Positions 41,836 through 50,541 of a stretch of DNA of 64,000 nt are shown here, piece after piece. Position 1 is the stretch's first letter; each line of letters begins with the position of its first letter. Source of the stretch: Burkholderia ubonensis (lineage in GTDB: Bacteria; Pseudomonadota; Gammaproteobacteria; Burkholderiales; Burkholderiaceae); the NCBI RefSeq assembly GCF_001718695.1, contig NZ_CP013422.1:1922001-1986000 (forward strand), given 5' to 3'. The notes under the pieces are model-generated. The model saw nothing but the letters and a program-made list of their open reading frames with translations, was not told where the DNA came from and ran no database searches. The position numbers and the translations under genes are program-made.

Positions 41836-42627
41836 GGTGGGTGGGCGGTGTGTGTGCCGCCCGTTGAACGCGCTGTTGCCGAGGCGAACGATGTGCATGT
41901 CCGCATGCGATCGCTTCGGATCCCTTTGCGTTGTCGGCGGCAGCCTTTATGCGCGGCGCGCGCCGACGCCGCAAGCACGGCCGCACGGCCGCCGCGAAAT
42001 CCAATCCAATCACGCTCCTGGTCCTTCCCTGACCGCCACACGCGTCAACGCGCGCGTGTGATCTTGCGCGGACGTTTGGTTAGCGGATGGGATGCGAACG
42101 AGGCTGATGGGGAAGATGTTTCACGCGGGAATGAGGCGCGGCGGTGATTGAGTAGGGGCGCGGATGGTTCTGCGCGGGTGCGTCCGTAGCGGCAGGCGTC
42201 GCCTTCGCTGCGTGACCGCTGACCTTCATGCACTGCCGGTGCGCGTGGCGGGACGCCACCGCGCCATTGGAAGTCGGCGGGCAGGACTGACCGTTAGTTG
42301 CGACGTGCAATGAAGGCCATGCGTGAAAACGTCAGCGGCAACGTCGTCGTCATGGCACCAGCAGTTGGCGGCATTGCGGAGCCGCATGACTCACCTGCCA
42401 GGCGGCGATCGAATTTTCCAGTAGCGTTCCCGCGGACGCGGGTTTCCAACGAACGATGGCTGACACGTTCCCGTTGCGAAGCAGCAGCCGTTCGAATGAC
42501 AGCGCCGGGTATCAGGCGCGCGGCTGGAACCGACCGATCGCCAAGGGCGCGAGATCCGGCCAAGCCCTCAATACGTCCGTCGAGCACTCGCGCCCCATCG
42601 AGACGGGCGCGAGCGCCTCACACGGCG
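41836..42627. other. Long intergenic region without a supported gene
   Basis: Nearly 800 bp. It contains a CACACGCG/CGCGTGTG hairpin (42037-42060) that may end the hydrolase transcript. Remaining open frames show shadow-type Arg/Ser-rich composition. No integrase, transposase or tRNA was seen. It is the downstream flank of the compositionally foreign gene at 42628-42990, so it may be remnant DNA of the acquired segment. Confidence 0.4.
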
Positions 42628-42990
42628 TCAGCCCTTCTTGATGTAGAAGTTGACGGTTGCGTTATCCCCGGAGCCACCGTCATAACCAACCTTATAACCC
42701 GCGGCACTAACGGTGATCGAGTATCCGTTATTTCCGACATAGGGGTTGTCCCAGTAAAGCCTGACGTTCTCGATACCGCCGCCGTCTGCAAATTGATATT
42801 GAAGCTGACCTTCCGTTCCCGTCATAAAACCGTCCGAATCGCTTTCCCATTGGCCAGTTTGGCCATCCGGGATTTTCTCCGGAGGATATGTCACCCATTC
42901 CCCGTGCAGCAGGTTGATCGACGCGGGATCCAGGAATAACGTGTTCCCCGAATTGTTTTGCAACTTCACGACAGTGCTTCGCGCAGACAT
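42628..42990 (-). CDS. Gpp34Ab (Cry34Ab)-like aegerolysin-family protein
   Basis: A 120-residue protein resembling the 123-residue Bacillus thuringiensis Gpp34Ab1 (Cry34Ab1) from end to end, recalled from memory. Shared features in order are N-terminal MSAR, NNSGNTLFL, GEW with downstream P, ESDSDGFMTGTEG, LYWDNPYVGNNGY and GYDGGSGDN before the C-terminus. The fold is a single-domain beta sandwich that binds membranes; in B. thuringiensis it works with a Tpp35 partner as a binary insecticidal toxin. No partner gene is seen here. No signal peptide. The start at 42990 has GGAG. GC content is visibly lower than the neighbours, suggesting transfer. Confidence 0.8.
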   Translation of the reverse strand: MSARSTVVKLQNNSGNTLFLDPASINLLHGEWVTYPPEKIPDGQTGQWESDSDGFMTGTEGQLQYQFADGGGIENVRLYWDNPYVGNNGYSITVSAAGYKVGYDGGSGDNATVNFYIKKG

Positions 42991-43440
42991 ATCGGTCTCC
43001 AAAATAAAGTTGATAGCGCATCACGGCGACTTAACGCGATCCCGATGCGCTTCAAACATAGGACACACCCATCCGCTTCGAAAGCTGACAGTTATAGCAG
43101 CGCAAATCAACTCAATAGTTCAATAGATTATTTTTTTATTTAAAACACAAACAAGCAGAAATCTAGAATCGCAAGGGTAGAAGCGAGCGTTACCAGAACT
43201 GCAACAGTTCAGCTATCCGAACGCTCCAGTCAATGCAGTGGCCGCCTAGTTACGCCATTACGGGCCGACTTGCTCGCGAGCCGCCCATTCAGCTTTTCGA
43301 GCCAGCGACATGGCCGATCGCGAGCGACGCCCCGCCAATCCCTCGTCGAACCACAAAAAAAACCGGCACACAGCCCTAAGCCTGCATACCGGGTTTCTTC
43401 ACTTCAAGACTGGCGAGCGAACCCCACCCGCCACTCCCCT
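42991..43440. other. AT-rich flank upstream of the Gpp34-like gene
   Basis: No gene is supported in 450 bp. Bases 43085-43180 are markedly AT-rich compared with the surroundings and probably contain the leftward promoter of the Gpp34-like gene; TATAAC on the minus strand near 43092 is a weak -10 candidate with no well-spaced -35. Confidence 0.4.
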
Positions 43441-44976
43441 TCACCGCGCCGCCACCTCCGCCTTGCCGGTCGCCGCATCGCCGACCGCCGTCGGCGCCGG
43501 TCCCCAGCCGCCGCCCAGCGCACGAATCAGGTTCACGGTCGACACCGCCTGCGTGCCCGTCAGCGCATTCGCCTGCAACTGCGACACGAGCACCGAGCGC
43601 TCGCTGTCGATCACGTCGAGATAGCTGACCTCGCCTTCCTGGTACTGCGTGCGCGACAGCTTCGCCGCGCGCCGCGACGCGTTGACGGCCGCATCCTGCG
43701 CGCGGATCTGGTCGTCGAGCAGCCGCAAGTCGGCCAGGTTGTCCTCGACCTCGCGGAACGCGACGAGCACCTGCTGCCGGTAGTTCGCGACCTGCTCGTC
43801 GTACTGCGCGCGCGCCTGCTGCACGCCCGCCGCGCGCCGTCCGCCGTCGAACAGCGGCAGCGTCAGCGCGGTGCCCGCGAACGGCCCGAGCAGGAACGTG
43901 CGGCTCGACCACATGAACAGGCTGCCGAGCGTCGACGCCTCATAGCCGAACGCCCCGGTGATGTCGAGCTTCGGGAAATACGCGGACTTCGCGAGGCCGA
44001 TGCGCGCGTTCGCCGCCGCCATCGCACGCTCGGCCGCCGAGACGTCGGGCCGCCGCTCGAGCAGCGCCGACGGCAGGCCGGCCGGAATCTTCACGCCGAC
44101 CGGCACGAGCGGCGTCTCCTTGAACGCGAAGTCCGCGGGCGCCTTGCCGAGCAGGATCGCGAGCGCATGCTCGGACGCCGCGCGACGGCGCGCGACGCCG
44201 ACCGCATCGGCCTGCGCGGTCGCCAGCTCGTTCTTCGCGCGCGACACGTCGAGCTCGCTGATGTCGCCTTCGTTGAAGCGGCGCTGCACGAGCTTCAGCG
44301 CCTGATCGCGCAGCTCGACCGTGCGGCGGTACAGGTCCTGGTCGGAATCGAGCCGGCGCAGCTCGAAGTAGTTCTGCGCGACGTCCGCCTGCAGCGCGAG
44401 CTGCACCGAGCGGAACAGCGCCTCGCTCTGCGCCTGGTCCGCGCGCGACGCCTCGACGTTGCGGCCGACGCGGCCGAACAGGTCCGCTTCATACGACACC
44501 GTGCCCTGCGCACGCCACAGCGTCGAGGTGGTCGGGCCGCTGCCTTGCGGCAGGGATTGCGACGCCGACGACAGCCCCTGCCGCGTCGGCCCGAAGCCGA
44601 CGCCGACCTGCGGGAACCACTGCGAGCGCGCCGCGCGGGTCGCCGCGCGCGCTTCCTCGACGCGCGCCGCCGCGGCCTTCAGGTTCTGGTTCGCGGCCAG
44701 CGCCTGCGCCTCGAGCGCATCGAGCACCGGATCGCCGAACGCCTTCCACCATTCGCCGCGATGCGCGGCGTCCGACGGCTCGGCGGTCTTCCACGTGCCG
44801 GCCTGCTCGCCCGGCGCGAGCGTCGGCGCTTCCTTGAACGCGGCGGGCGTTGCCGCCTCCGGCCGCTCGTAGTCGGGCCCGACCGCGCACGCGGCCAGCA
44901 GCGTCGCGAGCAGAGTGCTCGCGGCCGCCAGCTTCGCGACGCGCAGCAGGCCGTTCGTGTTGTGCATGTTGTCCAT
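43441..44976 (-). CDS. opcM: RND efflux outer-membrane lipoprotein OpcM
   Basis: A 511-residue TolC/OprM-family channel. The lipobox LLAAC gives lipidated Cys30, followed by AVGPDYERP, a hallmark of OprM-like factors. Two internal repeats of the outer-membrane-efflux domain follow (about 65-270 and 290-490), with ERRPDVSAAER and the terminal RALGGGW. The start at 44976 has GAGG eight bases upstream; MHN at 44967 is an alternative. It completes the CeoA-CeoB-OpcM tripartite pump. Last gene of the llpE-ceoA-ceoB-opcM operon. Confidence 0.93.
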   Translation of the reverse strand: MDNMHNTNGLLRVAKLAAASTLLATLLAACAVGPDYERPEAATPAAFKEAPTLAPGEQAGTWKTAEPSDAAHRGEWWKAFGDPVLDALEAQALAANQNLKAAAARVEEARAATRAARSQWFPQVGVGFGPTRQGLSSASQSLPQGSGPTTSTLWRAQGTVSYEADLFGRVGRNVEASRADQAQSEALFRSVQLALQADVAQNYFELRRLDSDQDLYRRTVELRDQALKLVQRRFNEGDISELDVSRAKNELATAQADAVGVARRRAASEHALAILLGKAPADFAFKETPLVPVGVKIPAGLPSALLERRPDVSAAERAMAAANARIGLAKSAYFPKLDITGAFGYEASTLGSLFMWSSRTFLLGPFAGTALTLPLFDGGRRAAGVQQARAQYDEQVANYRQQVLVAFREVEDNLADLRLLDDQIRAQDAAVNASRRAAKLSRTQYQEGEVSYLDVIDSERSVLVSQLQANALTGTQAVSTVNLIRALGGGWGPAPTAVGDAATGKAEVAAR

Positions 44977-44986
44977 CTTGTTGTCC

Positions 44987-47900
44987 TCAAGCATCCGAAG
45001 CCGGTACGCCGTGGGCCGGCCCGCCGTAGCCGGCCGAGTCCTTGCCGGCGACGTGGATCTTGCCACCCGCGAGCGTGCGCAGCACGACGTAGAACACCGG
45101 CGTCAGCATCAGGCCGAACAGCGTCACGCCCAGCATCCCGAAGAACACCGCGACGCCCATCGCGTGGCGCATCTCCGCGCCCGCGCCGGTCGACGTGACG
45201 AGCGGCACGACGCCCATGATGAACGCGATCGACGTCATCAGGATCGGCCGCAGCCGCAGCCGGCTCGCCTCGATCGCCGCCTCGAGCGGCGTCCTGCCGT
45301 CGTGCTCCAGCTCGCGCGCGAACTCGACGATCAGGATCGCGTTCTTCGCCGACAGCCCGACCAGCACCATCAGGCCGATCTGCGTGAAGATGTTGTTGTC
45401 CCCCTGCGTGAGCCACACCCCCGTCAAGGCCGACAGGATGCTCATCGGCACGATCAGGATCACCGCGAGCGGCAGCGTCAGGCTTTCATACAGCGCGGCG
45501 AGCACGAGGAACACGAGCAGCACGCTGATCGGGAACACCCAGATCGCCGAATCGCCCGCGAGGATCTGCTGGTACGTGAGGTCGGTCCACTCGAAGCGCA
45601 CGCCGCGCGGCAGCGTCTCGTGCGCGATCCGCTCGATCGCCGCCTGCGCCTGCCCCGACGAGAAGCCCGGCGCCGGGCCGCCGTTGATGTCGGCCGCCGT
45701 GTAGCCGTTGTAGCGCACCACCATCTCGGGGCCGAACGTCGGCGTCACGTTGACGAGCGACGACAGCGGCACCATCTCGCCCGCGGCGTTGCGCGTCTTC
45801 AGCTGCCCGATATCCTCGGCGTAGGCCCGGAACGGCGCATCCGCCTGTACGCGCACCTGGTACACGCGGCCGAAGCGGTTGAAGTCGTTCACGTACAGCG
45901 AGCCGAGATAGATCTGCATCGTGTCGAACACGTCGGTGACCGACACGCCGAGCTGCTTCGCCTTCACGCGGTCGAGATCGACGTTCAGTTGCGGCACGTT
46001 GATCTGGTAGCTCGTGAACAGCGGCCCCAGCTCCGGCGCCTGCTGCGCGCGCTTGATGAAGTCGCTGGTCGCATCGGCGAGCTTCGCGTAGCCGACCGCG
46101 CCGCGATCCTCGATCTGCAGCTTGAAGCCGCCGAGCGTGCCGAGGCCGAGCACCGGCGGCGGCGGGAACACCGCGACGAACGAATCCTTGATCGCGCCGT
46201 ACTGCTGGTTCAGCGCGCCCGCGATCGCACCCGCCGACAGCGCCTTGCCGTGCCGCTCCGAGAACGGCTTCAGCGTGACGAACACGATGCCCGCGCTGGA
46301 GCTGTTGGTGAAGCCGTTCACCGACAGGCCCGGGAACGCGACCGCGCTCTCGACGCCCGGCTGCTTCAGCGCGATCGAGCCCATGTCGCGGATCACCTTC
46401 TCGGTGCGGTCGAGCGACGCGCCGTTCGGCAGCTGCGCGAACGCGATCAGGTATTCCTTGTCCTGCGCGGGCACGAAGCCGCCCGGCACGATCTTCGACA
46501 CCATCACGGTCGCGCCGACCAGCGCCACGTACACGCCGAGCATCACCGCCTTTCTCGACAGCACGCCGCGCACCCCGCGCCCGTAGTTCTCCGCGCCGCG
46601 ATGGAACACCTTGTTGAAGCGCTTGAAGAAGCCGCCGAGCACGCGGTTCATCACGCGCGTCAGCCAGTCTTCCTTGTCGCCGTGGCCCTTCAGCAGGATC
46701 GCGGACAGCGCCGGCGACAGCGTCAGCGAGTTGAACGCCGAGATCACCGTCGAGATCGCGATCGTCATCGCGAACTGCTTGTAGAACTGGCCGGTCAGGC
46801 CCGACATGAACGCGAGCGGCACGAACACGGCGACCAGCGTCAGCGCGATCGCGATGATCGGCCCGCTCACCTCCTGCATCGCCTTGTAGGTCGCCTGCCG
46901 CGCGCTCATCCCGCTCTCGATGTTGCGCTCGACGTTCTCGACGACGACGATCGCGTCGTCGACGACGATCCCGATCGCGAGCACCATCCCGAACAGCGAC
47001 AATGCATTGATCGAATACCCGAAGCCGAGCAGCAGCGAGAACGTGCCGACGATCGACACCGGCACCGCGATCAGCGGAATGATCGACGCGCGCCAGGTCT
47101 GCAGGAACACGATCACGACGATCACGACCAGCGCGATCGCCTCGAGCAGCGTGTGCACGACGGCCTTGATCGACGAACGCACGAACTGCGTCGGGTCATA
47201 GACGATCTTGTAGTCGACGCCCGCCGGCATGTCCTGCTTCAGCTCGGCCATCGTCTTGCGCACTTCGTCCGAGATCTGCAGCGAGTTCGCGCCCGGCGAC
47301 TGGTTGATCGCCATCGCGACGGCCGGCTTGTTGTCGAGCAGCGAGCGCAGCCCGTACTCGGACGCGTCGAGCTCGATGCGCGCGATGTCGCGCAGGTGCG
47401 TGACGCCGCCGTCCGGCGTCGTCTTCACGACGATGTCGCCGAACTCCTCCTCCGTCTGCAGGCGGCCGCGCGCGTTCACCGACAGCTGCAGCGGCGTGCC
47501 CGGCAGCGACGGCGACGCACCGATCACGCCGGCCGCGACCTGCACGTTCTGCTCGCGGATCGCCTGCACGACGTCCTCCGCGGCGAGGCCGCGCTGCGCG
47601 ACCTTCTGCGGGTCGAGCCACACGCGCATCGCGTAGTCGCCCGAGCCCCACAGCTGCACCTGGCCGACGCCCTGGATCCGCGACAGGCGGTCCTTCACGT
47701 TGATCAGCGCGTAGTTGCGCAGGTAGGTCATGTCGTAGCGGTTGTCCGGCGAGATCAGGTGCACGACCATCGTCAGCGTCGGCGAGCTCTTCACCGTCGT
47801 GATGCCGAGCCGCTGCACGTCCTCCGGCAGGCGCGGCAGCGCCTGGTTCACGCGGTTCTGCACGAGCTGCGTGGCCTTGTCCGGATCGGTGCCGAGCTTG

Positions 47901-48187
47901 AACGTGACGGTGATGGTCATGTTGCCGTCGCTGTTCGCCTGCGACTGCATGTACAGCATGTCCTCGACGCCGTTGATCTGCTCCTCGAGCGGCGACGCGA
48001 CCGTCTCGGCGATCACCTTCGGGTTCGCGCCCGGATACTGCGCCTTGACGATGACCGACGGCGGCACGACTTCCGGGTATTCCGAAATCGGCAGCAGGAA
48101 CATCGCGATCACCCCGGCAAGCAGGATGACCACCGATAGGACTCCTGCAAAGATCGGCCGGTCGATAAAGAATTTGGATATGTTCAT
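44987..48187 (-). CDS. ceoB: RND efflux pump inner-membrane transporter CeoB
   Basis: A 1,066-residue HAE1-family proton/drug antiporter. MNISKFFIDRPIFAGVLSVV is the standard start. The proton-relay Asp-Asp pair lies in TM4 (GIVVDDAIVVVENVER near 408-423). Two porter-domain repeats and 12 TM segments are evident. CeoB-type pumps export chloramphenicol, trimethoprim and fluoroquinolones and are induced by salicylate. Locus order llpE-ceoA-ceoB-opcM with a divergent LysR gene identifies the system rather than AcrB or MexB relatives. Confidence 0.94.
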   Translation of the reverse strand: MNISKFFIDRPIFAGVLSVVILLAGVIAMFLLPISEYPEVVPPSVIVKAQYPGANPKVIAETVASPLEEQINGVEDMLYMQSQANSDGNMTITVTFKLGTDPDKATQLVQNRVNQALPRLPEDVQRLGITTVKSSPTLTMVVHLISPDNRYDMTYLRNYALINVKDRLSRIQGVGQVQLWGSGDYAMRVWLDPQKVAQRGLAAEDVVQAIREQNVQVAAGVIGASPSLPGTPLQLSVNARGRLQTEEEFGDIVVKTTPDGGVTHLRDIARIELDASEYGLRSLLDNKPAVAMAINQSPGANSLQISDEVRKTMAELKQDMPAGVDYKIVYDPTQFVRSSIKAVVHTLLEAIALVVIVVIVFLQTWRASIIPLIAVPVSIVGTFSLLLGFGYSINALSLFGMVLAIGIVVDDAIVVVENVERNIESGMSARQATYKAMQEVSGPIIAIALTLVAVFVPLAFMSGLTGQFYKQFAMTIAISTVISAFNSLTLSPALSAILLKGHGDKEDWLTRVMNRVLGGFFKRFNKVFHRGAENYGRGVRGVLSRKAVMLGVYVALVGATVMVSKIVPGGFVPAQDKEYLIAFAQLPNGASLDRTEKVIRDMGSIALKQPGVESAVAFPGLSVNGFTNSSSAGIVFVTLKPFSERHGKALSAGAIAGALNQQYGAIKDSFVAVFPPPPVLGLGTLGGFKLQIEDRGAVGYAKLADATSDFIKRAQQAPELGPLFTSYQINVPQLNVDLDRVKAKQLGVSVTDVFDTMQIYLGSLYVNDFNRFGRVYQVRVQADAPFRAYAEDIGQLKTRNAAGEMVPLSSLVNVTPTFGPEMVVRYNGYTAADINGGPAPGFSSGQAQAAIERIAHETLPRGVRFEWTDLTYQQILAGDSAIWVFPISVLLVFLVLAALYESLTLPLAVILIVPMSILSALTGVWLTQGDNNIFTQIGLMVLVGLSAKNAILIVEFARELEHDGRTPLEAAIEASRLRLRPILMTSIAFIMGVVPLVTSTGAGAEMRHAMGVAVFFGMLGVTLFGLMLTPVFYVVLRTLAGGKIHVAGKDSAGYGGPAHGVPASDA

Positions 48188-49461
48188 GGCTGGCTCTGTC
48201 TGGTTCGACGCGAATGCGCGGCGGGTGCGCCCCTTACGAATTCGCCTTGGCCGGCGCGGCGGGCTTCGCGTTGTCGGCGAGCGGCGCGGACGGCGCCGAT
48301 GGCGGGCGCATCGCCGCCCGTCATCGGCACCATGTGCGGCTTGACCTGCTCGCCCGGCCGCACGCGCTGCGTGCCGTTCACGATCACGCGGTCGCCGGCG
48401 GCGATGCCGCTGACGATCACGCGCCGGTTGCCGTGCTGCATCCCCGGCTGCACTTCGCGGTACGACACGCGGCCCTGCTGGTCGACGACGAACACGAACT
48501 TCTTGTCCTGGTCGGTGTTGATCGCCGCGTCGTCGACGAGCAGCGCCTGGTGCGGCGCGCTGCCGCCGACCTTCACGCGCGCGTAGAGGCCCGGGACGAG
48601 CGAGCCGTCCGCGTTGTCGAAGCGCGCGCGCACGCGGATCGTGCCGGACGACGTGTCGAGCCGGTTGTCGACCGAGTCGATCACGCCGCTCCTCGAATAG
48701 CCGGCTTCGTTCGCGAGGCCGAGCTCGACCGGCACCTTGCGGCCGTCGCGCGCGCCGCCGATGTATTGCAGGTAGGTCTGCTCGTCCGCGTCGAACGACG
48801 CGTAGATCGGCGACACCGACACGAGCGTCGTCAGCGGCGCGGCCGACGCGCCCGCCGACACGACGTTGCCGAGCGTGATCTCCGCGCGCGACACGCGGCC
48901 CGCCACCGGCGCGGTGATCCGCGTATAGCCGAGGTTGATGCGCGCGGTCTCGAGCGCGGCCTCGGCGGCCTTCAGGTTCGCGCTCGCCTCGCGCGCCGCG
49001 TTCTGCTTCTCGTCGTAGTCGCGCTTCGCGATCGCGTTGTCGCCGATCAGCCGCTGCGCGCGCTGCCAGTCGCTCTGCGCGTAGCCGTTGCGCGCCTGCG
49101 CGGCCGCGAGCTGCGCGCCCGCGCGGTCGACTTCGGCCTGATACGGGCGCGGATCGATCACGAACAGCACGTCGCCTTTCTTCACGAGCGCACCGTCCTT
49201 GAAATTGACCGAGACGATCGTGCCCGGCACCTGCGGGCGCACGTCGACCTTCTCGACGGCTTCGAGGCGGCCCGAATAGGCCTGCCAGTCCGTCACGGTC
49301 TGCGGCACGACGGTCGCGACGTCGACTTCCGGCAGCGGCGCCGCCGGCTTCTCCGGCGCGCTTGCGCCGACGCGCATCGCGCCGAACGTGCCCAGGCCGA
49401 CGACGGCGAGCGTCGCGACCGCGGCTGCGATCCGGGAACGAGGGGTGCGTAGGATGGCCAT
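48184..49461 (-). CDS. ceoA: RND membrane-fusion protein CeoA, C-terminus frameshifted
   Basis: A periplasmic adaptor with an N-terminal hydrophobic anchor (IAAAVATLAVVGLGTFGAM) and MFP core motifs AYSGRLEAVEKVDVRPQVPGTI, GRVSRAEITLGNVV and NGTQRVRPGEQVKPHMVPM. As read, the last 30 or so residues are Arg-rich and shadow-like. Removing one base from the GGG at 48304-48306 makes the frame end in Pro/Ala-rich PSAPLADNAKPAAPAKANS with stop at 48234-48236. That gives 408 residues and leaves a normal 46-bp gap before ceoB. The tail is outside the conserved core, so function may survive. Confidence 0.88.
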   Translation of the reverse strand: MAILRTPRSRIAAAVATLAVVGLGTFGAMRVGASAPEKPAAPLPEVDVATVVPQTVTDWQAYSGRLEAVEKVDVRPQVPGTIVSVNFKDGALVKKGDVLFVIDPRPYQAEVDRAGAQLAAAQARNGYAQSDWQRAQRLIGDNAIAKRDYDEKQNAAREASANLKAAEAALETARINLGYTRITAPVAGRVSRAEITLGNVVSAGASAAPLTTLVSVSPIYASFDADEQTYLQYIGGARDGRKVPVELGLANEAGYSRSGVIDSVDNRLDTSSGTIRVRARFDNADGSLVPGLYARVKVGGSAPHQALLVDDAAINTDQDKKFVFVVDQQGRVSYREVQPGMQHGNRRVIVSGIAAGDRVIVNGTQRVRPGEQVKPHMVPMTGGDAPAIGAVRAARRQREARRAGQGEFVRGAPAAHSRRTRQSQP

Positions 49462-49501
49462 GTAGATCTCCAGTGAACGTGGATTGGATTGGTTATTCGA
49501 T

Positions 49502-50365
49502 TCAATTCGCGGTTCGGTTCGGCTGCCGCGCCTGGAAGCGGCACTGGAAGAAGCGCACGGCTTCCTCGAAGGCGAGCTCGTGCGTCGCGAGCGCCGCGTG
49601 CGTGATATCCGGATAGCGGATCACCTGCGTGAGCACGCCGGATTCGATCAGGCAGCCCGCATACTTTTCCGCCTCGACGTGCAGCACGTCGTTCTGCGCG
49701 GTGACGATCAGCGTCGGCGGCAGGCCCGCGAGGCGCACCGACTCGAGCGGCGCCGCGTACGGGTGCATCCGCTGCGCCGCCTGCGGCAGGTACGCGCGAT
49801 AGCACGCCGCGCATTCGCGCGCGGTGATGTCGGACGCGAGGCGCTCGGCGTCGCCGATGCGCGTCATGCTCGGGTCGAGCATCGGGCCGAACAGCGCCTG
49901 CGCGGCGATCGGCACCTCGCCGCGGTCGCGCGCGATGAACGCGAGGCAGTTCGCGAGCTGGCCGCCCGCGTCGTGGCCGGCGACGCCGATCTTCTTCGGA
50001 TTGCCGCCGAACGCGCGGGCGCGGGTCGCGGCCCAGATCGCCGCGCGATACGCGTCCTCCGGCGCGGCCGGAAACGGATGGGCCGGCGCGAGCGAATAAT
50101 CGACGGAGACGACGAGCGCCGGTAAGCGTTCTGCTAAAAAGCGCGCGGCGAAATCGGCGTCGTCGAGCGTGCCGCGCACGAACCCGCCGCCGTGGAAATA
50201 AAGCACTACCGGCAGTCCGGTCTTGTCCGGGCGACGGTACAAGCGCAGCGCGATGTCCTGCGCGTAGCCGGGAATTTCGACCTCGGTGACCGTCAGAGCC
50301 GCGCCGGCGCAGGGTTCCACCGGCAGCGCGGCTTTCAGGAATTTGCTGAATTCAGAGGCGTCCAT
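49502..50365 (-). CDS. llpE: LlpE, lipase-like alpha/beta hydrolase of the efflux operon
   Basis: A 287-residue hormone-sensitive-lipase-type hydrolase, first gene of the efflux operon as in ceo/bpeEF loci. The oxyanion motif HGGG is at 58-61. The nucleophile elbow reads AGHDAGGQ (129-136) where the family has GDSAGG, so Asp132 replaces the catalytic Ser. The other triad members appear intact: Asp226 (QNDVLH) and His256 (DITHAAL). GHDxGG is the elbow of epoxide hydrolases, so an Asp-based mechanism or loss of esterase activity are both possible. Its role in efflux is not established. Confidence 0.88.
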   Translation of the reverse strand: MDASEFSKFLKAALPVEPCAGAALTVTEVEIPGYAQDIALRLYRRPDKTGLPVVLYFHGGGFVRGTLDDADFAARFLAERLPALVVSVDYSLAPAHPFPAAPEDAYRAAIWAATRARAFGGNPKKIGVAGHDAGGQLANCLAFIARDRGEVPIAAQALFGPMLDPSMTRIGDAERLASDITARECAACYRAYLPQAAQRMHPYAAPLESVRLAGLPPTLIVTAQNDVLHVEAEKYAGCLIESGVLTQVIRYPDITHAALATHELAFEEAVRFFQCRFQARQPNRTAN

Positions 50366-50541
50366 GAGGAAACGGCATCCATTTCAAGATGGAACGCATT
50401 CTGGGTCCGGCAGACATCCGGATAAATGCCTATAATCCGGCAACACAATTCAACGACTCCGAACAATCACGGGCTGCGTTTGCTTTTTGCTTTCGAGGCA
50501 ACGCAGCCTCTTTGTTCGGCCCGTCAAATGCGGAGGTTGCA

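Noticed and set aside
42298..42939. 213-codon plus-strand frame over the Gpp34-like gene
   Set aside because: Arg/Ser-rich without a ribosome site; the opposite strand encodes the Gpp34-like protein.
41836..43440. Integrative element or insertion sequence around the Gpp34-like gene
   Set aside because: Composition suggests transfer, but no transposase, integrase, tRNA, or flanking direct or inverted repeats were found.
44915..48139. A 1,074-codon plus-strand open frame opposite ceoB
   Set aside because: Arg/His/Asp-rich product with no family features; it is the antisense shadow of the RND gene in GC-rich DNA.
48184..49461. Treating the ATGA overlap of ceoA and ceoB as native coupling
   Set aside because: The overlap exists only in the Arg-rich frame after 48306; a one-base correction gives a more natural end at 48234.
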